This document shows positions 1-12,000 of a stretch of DNA of 63,717 nt, in pieces (the first letter of the stretch is position 1; the number at the start of each line of letters is the position of its first letter). Below the pieces are notes generated by a model. The model ran no database searches. It was given only the letters and a program-made list of their open reading frames with translations, and had not been told where the DNA came from. The stretch comes from Nemertoderma westbladi (Eukaryota; Xenacoelomorpha; Nemertodermatida; Nemertodermatidae), in assembly GCA_032718475.1 (NCBI GenBank), contig JAUCBJ010001439.1, forward strand, positions 1 to 63,717. Reading direction: 5' to 3'. Both the position numbers and the translations under genes were made by a program.

Positions 1-3000
1 ATTTCATCTGATTGTTAACGAAAAAATGAAGAAATGTTACGATACGGAGGGATATTTACTGGTTAGAAACCTTATTGAACCAAAGGAAATTGAAAGAATC
101 AAAATAGCTTTGGAAATTTCTAAGGATATTGTTAATAACAGGATTAATATTATCGATGTAAGTATATATTTTGGTTCGTTCTGTTTATTTTTAATGGAAT
201 GTGGCGAACAGATCTTTATTCAGTATAATTTCATGTAATCCACTTATAAAAAAGGTTTTCCTAAAAAGTGAGTTAAATCTTGAGTTTGCGCTTAAATTGT
301 TAAAGTTATTCCATCTTCTTTTAACGCTGAAGAAATTTTCTAACTATGATCTTTGATTCAAAGGTCTGCTGATGACCTCCGAATACAACAGGGGTGCAGC
401 GCAGGGTTTTTATGGAATAAGATATACTTCTCATTAACTGACGATTCATTCTACAATATCGGTAATAATGTCTTATTTCCAAAGCCCACCAACACCGCAC
501 CTCCCCGGAATCTCGCCAGCCACTACCATTGTACACACTGTACAGTAGAACTGATGAGCTGGGATGATCTTATTCTATTGTCCAGGAGGTGGGTGGTAAC
601 GTGTTCAACATTCTTGAAACATGTGTCAATAGACACCGGGATTGATAATTCAGTTAAATTTGGATTTACAAGTGTCAAGTCTGAAGTGATCAGGTGTTGC
701 ATTGCTATGGGGCCGACAATAACGTATTATAATGTTGCTATAATGCCCATATGTTTATGAATGCATATAATATTAATATTACAACAAATTACTGTAATAC
801 TCAATGCCTTGAAGGAACTTGGGAATGAGTTTTGGGTCTTGCACATTATTTAATGCAGGGTGGTGGTGAATCAGCCAAGTCTAGCCAAATGACTTTGTGG
901 ACGAAAGTATCCGATGATGTTATTGGAGCAACCATAGCCAGTGAAAAAGTAGCTGGAACCATGGATACTTTATTAGGTGGTGAAGTCTACCATTACACAA
1001 CCAAGTTGATGCAGAAAGACCCAGAAAATAAAGGCGCTTTTTGCTGGCATCAAGATTACGGGTACGTATACCAAAAGTAATATATACAATAAATTTATTA
1101 GTGGAAATATATTGTGCCTTCTTACTCACACACAGACACACACCCCAACGGGCTTTTAGAGGGTGGCCCTACGGTATGATTTCATGGTATGTCTTACAGT
1201 TCTGCTACACCAAGGCCCAAGACTTCTATTTACTACTTAAAGAAGCTTCAAAACTCAAATAAAGATGGAATTATATTTGTATAGTTTTAAATAGAATTGG
1301 CTTCCAAGGGTCCCAAATGTTACACCACACAGCTCATGTTGAGAGGAAGTTTTAGTTGTCCTAATTTCAGGGCCAGGTCCAGTGGTGAATTAATAATGTT
1401 AATTATAAATTAATGTAAAGGGGCAGCTAACAGTGACATTATATTCTAACCAAAACAATAAATGAAAGTCAATAGAATAGGCTGCAGTTTTATTTTTGAG
1501 AGTTTTCAGCTGCTATTTACTTTGATTTTCCATTGATGAGGAATTAATTTTGATGCAAAAAGGTCCCCCCCCCCCTATCTGATAGAACAATGCGTACTTT
1601 ATAAAATTTACTCCCCACTAGATAGTTGATCCCCAATCAACCCCAAGTTTATTATTAATAATATTATTTCTTCTACTGTAATATTTCTACTATTTCTACT
1701 AAATCAATTTCAATGTCATCAGTTAAATAGTAAATAAACCCAAATGTTGTAGGTATTTCTACACGGATGGTAATCTGTACCCGGATATGATGGGAACCGC
1801 GTACATTGCGGTAGACAATTGTGTGCGAGAGAACGGATGTTTACAGGTGATACCGGGGTCCCATAAAATGGGGCGTCTAGACCACGTTGCTGAGGGAACA
1901 CAACGAGCTATCAACAACAAACGACTTGCAGATATAAGAGACAGATTTCATACAATCTGTGTAGAGATGCAGCCAGGTAATTATTACAGAACGTAAACTC
2001 TACGTTATACACCATGTCCCGTAACATAGTGTCATTTTCTGATGACACGCCCCCCCCCCCCCCCCCCCCCAGAATTTTGATACGGAGGCTGCGATTTTGC
2101 AAAAGACACTTTTTTAAAACGCTTATAAAAAAAATTAAAGGCAAAATCTAAAATTCCGTCTTCACGGACGGGGTCATCGACGGTGAGTCGAACTCGTGGT
2201 GTTTCAAATTTCAATCAATATGATAAAGATTTGTAGAAAAATCTAGGGGGGGGGGGGGGGTTGTGTCATCAGAAAATGACACTATATTACGGGACATGGT
2301 GTATATAAGAACTAATACGCCAATTAGTTCGGCAAATACTTACTGTAGGTGTTAAATGTTAGTGATAAAATAGAATTAAAACAAGTTAAGAAAACTATTA
2401 TAAATATGCCAGTTAATTGATGCTATATTGTTATAATGAATCCCAGTGGAGTCACCCAGTTGTAAGGGGTGGTACCATAGAGGTTGCATTGGTAATATTT
2501 ATTTAAATTCCACGTTTAATTAGCTATCACTTGTACTCTTGTGAAATATATGTGTTTGTCTAAACTATACTATGTAAGACTATATGAATTTTAAATTATA
2601 ATTAAAATCATTATGCATTAAGGTTGTCATGACAATCAAACCTTGAATTTATTGTGATATAACTATTTAAAAGTCATTATTATGTAAATTCTTTTTTTCA
2701 GGCGACTGTTTGTTCTTCCATTCAAATTTGATTCATTCGGCTGGTAGGAATGAATCTTCACTAAGGCGATGGTGTTTATTGATTGCGTATAACAGAAAGG
2801 ATAACGACCCCATATATAAACACCCATTCCCTAATTACACTCCATTGGTAATACGGTAAGTAAGTATACGTAATATACAAACATTCCGTTCCTAATTTTA
2901 CACTGCACTGGTAATACGTAAGGGCTCCCCATACACAAACAGTCATCTCCTCATTACTAACACTCATTACTAACACTCATTACTAACACTCATTACTAAC

Positions 3001-6000
3001 ACTCATTACAACACTCATTACCAACACTCATTACTAACACTCATTACTAACACTCATTACTAACACTCATTAATAACACTCATTACTAACACTCATTACT
3101 AACACTCATTACTAACTCTAATTACTAACACTCATTACTAACACTCATTACTAACACTCATTACTAACACTCATTACTAACACTCATTACTAACACTAAT
3201 TACTAACACTCATTACTAACACTCATTACTAACACTCATTACTAACACTCATTACTAACACTAATTACTAACACTCATTACTAACACTCATTAATAACAC
3301 TCATTACTAACACTAATTACTAACACTCATTACTAACACTCATTACTAACACTCATTACTAACACTCATTATTAACACTCATTACTAACACTCATTACCA
3401 ACACTCATTACTAGCACTCATTACTAACACTCATTACTAACACTCATTACTAACACTAATTACTAACACTCATTACTAACACTCATTACTAACACTCATT
3501 ACTAACACTAATTACTAACACTCATTACTAACACTCATTACTAACACTCATTACTAACACTCATTACTAACACTCATTACTAACACTCATTACTAATACT
3601 CATTACTAACACTAATTACTAACACTAATTACTAACACTCCTTACTAACACTCATTATTAAAACTCATTACAAACACTCATTACTAACACTAATTACTAA
3701 CACTCATTACTAACACTCATTACTAACACTCATTACCAACACTCATTACTAACACTCATTACTAACACTCATTACTAACACTCATTACCAACACTAATTA
3801 CTAACACTCATTACTAACACTCATTACCAACACTGATTACTAACACTCATTACCAACACTCATTACTAACATACACTCATTACTAACACTCATTACCAAC
3901 ACTCATTACTAACACTCATTACTACCACTAATTACTAAAACTCATTACTAACACTCATTACTAACACTCATTACTAACACTCATTACTAACACTAATTAC
4001 TAACACTCATTACTAACACTCATTACTAACACTCATTACTAACACTCATTACAAACACTCATTACTAACACTCATTACTAACACTCATTACTAACACTAA
4101 TTACTAACACTCATTACTAACACTCATTACCAACACCCATTACTAACACTAATTACTAACACTCATTACTAACACTCATTAATAACACTAATTACTAACA
4201 CTCATTACTAACACTCATTACTAACACTCATTACCAACACCCATTACTAACACTAATTACTAAAACTCATTACTAACACTAATTACTAACACTCATTACT
4301 AACACTCATTAATAACACTAATTACTAACACTCATTACTAACACTCATTACTAACACTCATTACTAACACTCATTACCAACACCCATTACTAACACTAAT
4401 TACTAAAACTCATTACTAACACTCATTACCAACACTCATTACTAACACTCATTACCAACACTCATTACTAACACTAATTACTAACACTAATTACTAACAC
4501 TCATTACTAACACTCATTACTAACACTCATTACTAACACTCATTACTAACACTCATTACTAACACTAATTACTAACACTAATTACTAACACTCATTACTA
4601 ACACTCATTACTAACACTCATTACCAACACTCATTACTAACACTCATTACTAACACTCATTACTAACACTCATTACTAACACTCATTACTAACACTAATT
4701 ACCAACACTCATTACTAACACTCATTACTAACACTCATTACAAACACTCATTACTAACACTAATTACTAACACTCATTACCAACACCCATTACTAACACT
4801 AATTACTAACACTCATTACTAACACTCATTACCAACACCCATTACTAACACTAATTACTAAAACTCATTACTAACACTCATTACCAACACTCATTACCAA
4901 CACTTATTACTAACACCAATTACTAACACTAATTACTAACACTAATTACTAACACTCATTACTAACACTCATTACTAACACTCATTACTAACACTAATTA
5001 CCAACACTCATTACTAACACTCATTACTAACACTCATTACAAACACCAATTACTAACACTAATTACTAACACTAATTACTAACACTCATTACTAACACTC
5101 ATTACTAACACTCATTACTAACACTCATTACTAACACTCATTACTACCACTAATTACTAACACTCATTACTAACACTCATTACTAACACTCATTACTAGC
5201 ACTCATTATCAACACCCATTACTAACACTAATTACTAAAACTCATTACTAACACTCATTACCAACACTCAGTACCAACACTCATTACTAACACTCATTAC
5301 CAACACTCATTACTAACACTCATTACTAACACTCATTACTAACACTCATTACCAACACTCATTACTAACACTCATTACTACCACTAATTACTAACACTCA
5401 TTACTAACACTCATTACTAAACACTCATTACTAACACTCATTACCAACACTCATTACTAACACTCATTACCAACACTCATTACTAACACTCATTACTAAC
5501 ACTCATTACTAACACTCATTACTAAACACTCATTACTAACACTCATTACTAACACTCATTACAACACTCATTACCAACACTCATTACTAACACTCATTAC
5601 TAACACTCATTACTAATGTGTAGTACACACCCTTAACCCTATTACCACTGGGGTGTTTTGACCATTAGCACCACTGGGGGGGGGCCGATTCGACCCACCC
5701 ACTATATTTTTGTAGTCGTCCAATGAAATCCTACAAAATTTGGGCTGTTGGTGAAACAACTATAGATGAACACTACCAAACCTTAAAAAGTTAAAATTTC
5801 ATAAGCAGGGACTCATAATTTTGATGAAAAATAAAAGTAGTCCCAGGACAAAATTGCAAAATTTTTCGTTTTCTAAAAACTAATAGTGTGGCAGTGTTGG
5901 CAGGATTAAGTAGGTTTTTCAAGACGCTGAATCGAATGTGATTATATTCCATTTCCAAAAATTGAAGTGGATGCTATTTTTCGTGCACCTAAGAAGTGGG

Positions 6001-9000
6001 CGTGGCACTTCAAATTTTGAAAAATTAGATATTCAGAAAATGCCCCTAATTTTTTTATTTCAACGCATCTTTATGGGTTTTCTGGGCCGCTGAATCGATT
6101 GAAAGTAATATAGAAGCCTGAAGACTGAGTGGTTCGCCATTTTTGGTGCACCAAAATTAGGGCGTGGCACTTCAAATTTTGAAAAATACGAGATTCGGAA
6201 AATAAACCAAAATTGAAATTTTAACGAATTTATATAGGTTTTCCAGACCGCTGAATCGATTGAAAGTAATATAGAAGCCTGAAGACTTAGAAGTTAGCCA
6301 TTTTTTGAAATCAAAACTTTAGTGTTTTTTCCGAATAAAGTAATTTTGAAAATTTGAAGTGCCACGCCCTAATTTTGGTGCACCGAAAATTACGTACACA
6401 AAGGATTTGAGGCTTCTATATTACTTTCAATCGATTCAGCGCTCCAGAAAACCTATAAAATTAATTTGAAATCAAAACTTTAGTGAATTTTCCGAATCTC
6501 GTATTTTTCAAAATTTGAAGTGCCACGCCCTAATTTTGGTGCACCAAAAATGGCGAACCACTAAGTCTTCAGGCTTCTATATTACTTTCAATCGATTCAG
6601 CGCTCCAGAAAACCTATAATAATGCTTTGCAAATCAAAACTTTAGAGTATTTTCCGAATATCGTATTTTAAAAAATTTGAAGTGCCACACCCTAATTTTG
6701 GTGCACCAAAAATGGCGAACCACTACACTTACATACTGGTATAGAGTATTAGAGTGATCCAAACCAATAAAAATAAATAAAAATAGCCCAAACATAAATA
6801 ATTACTAAATCACGAATGACTTTGTAAAATTCGAAAATTTCAAAAAATTTGGTGCTGGAGACCAAATTTTGAGGTGGCACCCACATCGAAAAGTAGAAAT
6901 TCAATTGCAACGGCGTTTTTTGCAAAAGATGCTGCATTAAATTTGGCTAATTCTCACAAAAAATTGGGCCGGTACGTAATGTGGTTGCATAGTTACAGCA
7001 ACTAAAAACTAGGAAGGGGCCGATTCGGCCCCCCCCCCCAGTGGTAATAGGGTTAACTTGTAGTTATGTCTGCATGTTATATATTATCTGGTTATGTTGA
7101 CAGATGCAATATACTATTCAGTATTCACTATCTGCTATCAGACATGGTGCAGTGTGTAGGCCTAGCAACCTACGCCAAACCACAGAACCAGCTATCAGCC
7201 CACCCAGCCGGCATTTAAACAATAACATTTAATGATTACGGTAGCTGAAATTTAAACTGACCTCACTTATATTATCTACTAACTACTACGACGTCCAACG
7301 TCAATGGATCCAAAGGACCCGCGCAACCCCCACGCCTTTATATTACGGGCAACCCCGCCCCGATTCGATATCGAAACGGAACGCCACTCTTGGCCCATCT
7401 GGAAGGAGGAATGGTCTGCCTTCCTTATATCATCCGGACTCGCTAACCTCTACATCGAGGATCCCGGTGAAAACCCCAATGCGGCCACCTCGGCCGCCCT
7501 TCTACGCCAACGCAACTGCCACGTTCGGGCTGCCCTTACAGCGGCGTTCTCCCGACCAACTAATGGTATCGTGCGCGGCCTGGCCCTCCCTGCCGTGATA
7601 AACGACGACGCCACCGCCGTCGTGGCCCGCCTTGACGCACACATCCAGGGCGGTACCAACATCCGCGTACACCGCCACGAGCTGCTCCGCTGCCGACGTG
7701 AACCCGAAGAAACCCCAGAGACATACCTCGTACGCCTACGAGATATCGCAATAAAATGTGGATTTCGCGAGTTCAACACAGCCGAAGCACACACGGACGA
7801 CAGGCTCCTAGATCAGTTTATTGCGGGGTTTGGGGACAAAGATGTAACGGAGAACCTCCTACGTCTCCCCGCTGGTCAAACCCTGGCCGCCGCACTCCAA
7901 TGCCCCCAGTTGGTGTGGACCGCACGGAAAGATGCAGCATCCCTCGCACTAGCCCCCCCAACCGGTACAGCGATACATACGGAACCCACCGCTAACGCTG
8001 CGTCTGCCGGGCGCCCAGGGCGTGGCCACAACCGATACTCGGGCCACCCCACTGCCGCTCGCGGAATGAGTGACAATGGCACCGGTAAGTGCCAACAATG
8101 TGGCTACCCGCCACACGCCCAGGGCAAGCCGTGCCCTGGCCTTAAAGCCACATGCCGCCATTGTGGCCGTACGGGCCACTACGATCGAATGTGCCGGTCC
8201 AAACCCAACGCCAACACACAACCAACCCGCGCCCCCCGCCAACCACCAGCACAGGCCCACAACATTGGTGACAGCGAACTGACAGTTTATGATGGTTCCC
8301 CAGACAATGCCATAGTCCACTCAGCCTGGGGTGAACCCACTGCCTATACCTCTTCCATGATCCAGTTTGCACCACTAGCAACGGTTGCTGTTGGAATACA
8401 CCTCCCCGGCAAACGTTCCACCAGCCAGCGACACAAGTTGCAATTCCTCCCAGACACCGGGGCTAACATAACTGCCATCCCTTTATGTATCTATACATCA
8501 GTAGGCGGCAATGTCCAGCGTCTGGATAACTCGGCCCCACCTCCGCAACCACCCAGGATGGCGAATGGATCCCGCTCCGGGTGGACTTTCCGGGGCTCCT
8601 TCCCCGCCACCATTGAATTCCACCCGGCAAACCAAGCCTGCCGAACCGATGTCTGGGTCCTTGATGGGCTCCGGCAGTCCATCCTCTCTCGCGCAGACTG
8701 TTTCACGCTGGGAATAATGTCGAGCCCATACCTCAACCCAGGCCCCACCGCCACATTGCAGCCCCAGGTCAGCTCAGCCACTGAGTCACACCCCAACCCA
8801 GCTGCAACACCGTCTCCCACCACCAAACCCGACACCACTGTGATCACTCCCGCCTTCCGCGACGCCGAGTGGGCCAAACTCCTGCGACAGTTCCCCACCC
8901 CCCTCGCTGGGATCTGCCGTGTTATGGATGGGGGGCCTATCTCCATTAAACTACATCCCGGGTCGCGACCCGTGACCGCCTACCACCACCGGCCCATACC

Positions 9001-12000
9001 AGTCAACCTTCGTGCTGCCTTCGACCGCGAGGTAGACGAACAACTCGCGATGGGTATTATCGAACCGGCGGGTGATGAAAACGACCCGGGCACCTGGCTC
9101 AATCCAATGGTAGTGACACGTAAGAAAGACCCGAACTGTGCAAGGATTACTGTAGATCTACGAGAACTGAATAAAGCTACAGTGCGACCGACCTACTTCA
9201 GTCCGAGTCCCTTCCATGTTGTGTCTGCGATACCCACATCTGCGGGCATTTTCACAGTTCTCGATGGCCTCAAAGGCTTTCACCAGGTTGAACTCGATGC
9301 CCAAAGCCGACGCCTCACCACCTTCGTCGCTGCCCATCGCGGCCGAATGCGCTATCGCCGCATGCCGATGGGCTGGCATGGCAGCTCAGACGCCTTTAAC
9401 GCACGCATGGACACTGCAATTCGTAACTTGCCTAATACAGGCCGCATCGTCGAGGATATTATCGTCTACTCGAACACCATTGAGGAACACATCCAACACG
9501 TCGCGGTGGCCCTGGACGCCTGCACCCGCGCCAACATTTCCCTCAACCCACGTAAAACCCAGTTCTGCCGCACCGAGGTCAAGTTCGGTGGTTACCTCAT
9601 CTCCAAGGGCCGCTTCCGCATCGACCCAGACCTCACTCAGGACCTGCGGAACTTCCCCCCACCCAGCAACCGCCGTGAGTTGCGCTCATTTCTGGGTCTC
9701 GCCCAACAGCTGGGAAATTCAACTGCCGATATAACTCGCTTAGTGGAACCACTCCGCAGCCTGAACACCGACCGCCACCCCTGGGAGTGGCTCCCGCCCC
9801 ACCAGACTGCATTCCTTGACACCCGGTCCGCCCTGTCTAGCCCACTCTACTTGTCAGGGTTCCACCCCGAGCGACGTACAGAACTCCTCACGGATGCCTC
9901 ACGCCTCTATGGACTCGGCTTTCTACTTCGCCAATGGGACCCCGATAACGCTAAGTGGCTCACCATCCAATGTGGCTCCCGTACCTTAGCCCCACACGAG
10001 TCAAACTGGTCTGGAATGGCGGAGTTGGAGGGGCTCGCCGCCGCCTGGGCAACCAAGAAATGCAGCTACTTCTTGGATGGGCTGAAACACTTTGATTTAA
10101 TCACAGACTGCAGCCCCCTTATCCCAATCCTAAATGACCGCCGCCTTGACCAGGTCTCCAATGATCGGCTCTTGAAACTAAAGACAGCGCTGTCACGTTA
10201 CAACCTAACAGCGCGTCACCAAAAGGGGGCCAAGCATCTCATTGCAGATGCATTCTCCCGCACCCCACAACACCACCCCGTACCCGACGACTTCTTGCTC
10301 ACCCCAGATGACGAGGCGGACCGCTCCTACATCATTTCTGTTGCAGCGACTGCGGCCCTGCAGACAGCGGCCGCTTCCGCCACACCCACTGGGCCCACGC
10401 CATTGGCTGCTCAGGACGCCCGCCTCCGTCAGATACGAGAGGCCGGTCAGAGCGACCCAGTCTACTCATCACTGATCTCGCGCATCCACCACGGCTGGCC
10501 AGATTCGAAACTGGAACTTGTAGACCCCGATCTACAGCCGTACTTCAACCACCGAGCGGATCTACAAGTTATCGACGGCCTCGTTCTCCGTGGCCACCGA
10601 CTGCTGATACCCGCGGCACTGCGACCGGAGACCCTGCGCGTCCTCCATGCCGCCCACCAGGGTTTAACTAAAACTCGTCAACGGGCCAACGACTCAGTCT
10701 GGTGGCCTAACATACACAATGACGTCACACAGACGGTTGAACATTGCCAACCATGTCAAACCCTCCTCCCATCCCACGCGCCGCAACCGCTCCAGTACAA
10801 TGCCGACGCCACCCGCCCCTTCGAACGGGTCCATTCTGATTTATTCGTCGTGAACAACCAACACTACCTTGTGGTCACTGGCGAAGCCACCGGTTGGCCC
10901 CACCTCGTCGTCCTGGGAACCAACACTACATCCAACGCCCTGGCTAACGCCTTCCGGAGCGTGTTTCTGTCCACAGCAGTGCCCCTGATTCTACGGCCAG
11001 ATAATGGGCCACAATTTGTGTCAGCAGAGATCAAACGATTTTACGCCACTTGGGGGGTTCACCTCGACTCGTCCTCCCCCCACCTGCCATGCACAAACGG
11101 CCGCGCCGAAGCCGCCGTTAAGACCTTAAAGAAACTAATAATTGGCGCTTCCAACCCCACTCTAAACCTCGACCAGTTGGCCCAAGGCCTCATGGCCTAT
11201 CGCAACACCCCCAGATATGGGGGCCGATCCCCGGCCCAACTCTTATATGGCCATAACCTGAGGGAAGCCTTGCCGGTACACTATCGCTCCCTAGACCCCC
11301 GATGGCACAAAACCTTCTCGGAGTTGGATTCCATAGCTGAAACCCAACGGTCTAAACTACTGGCCCATTACGATAGTGGAACCCGCCCCCTCCAACCAAT
11401 GTCGGTGGGAGACCCAGTCCTGATCCAGGACCCGGTGAGCCATCGGTGGACGGGCCATGGCACCGTGGTCGAGGTGGCCCCCAAACACGAGTACCTTATA
11501 CGCCAGACAAGCGGCCGGGTGATTCGCCGAAACCGGGTATTCCTCCGCACCCGACACCTCATACCCGCATCCACCCCCGTGTCCCCCCGGCCAGAGACCC
11601 AACCGGTTCAACTTCAACCGAAAGGGACCATCGAGGACCCCCCACAGGAGACCCCAACCACGGCTGCCGAACAGCCCACGCCCCACGAGATTCTGCCACC
11701 AGCCCCCCCCCAAGCCCACCTGGTCCTCCGTTGTGGCTCGACCAGCACCACCGCGCATAACCGCCCAGGGGCCACAACCTATCGCAATCAGTGCCCCTCC
11801 ATCCGTTTCCACCCGATCGGGGCGTATATCCCGCCCCCCACAACGCTATGCAAATAGTGACTACTCACTAGTCACTACCATTACCAACTAACTAACTTCC
11901 CCAATAGATATAGAGACTATCGTATTTCAAATTTGTTTATTTGTTTGTTGATGTTAGATTGGTCACCCCTAACTACCGGAGGGGGGGTATGTGTAGTACA

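Noticed and set aside
353-760. 135-aa frame as a possible exon of the PhyH-like gene
   Set aside because: Exon 1 joins exon 2 in phase without it, and its translation matches no PhyH block.
2952-5616. CRISPR-like regular array
   Set aside because: Head-to-tail 13-bp units with point variants and no spacers, in an intron of a eukaryotic gene.
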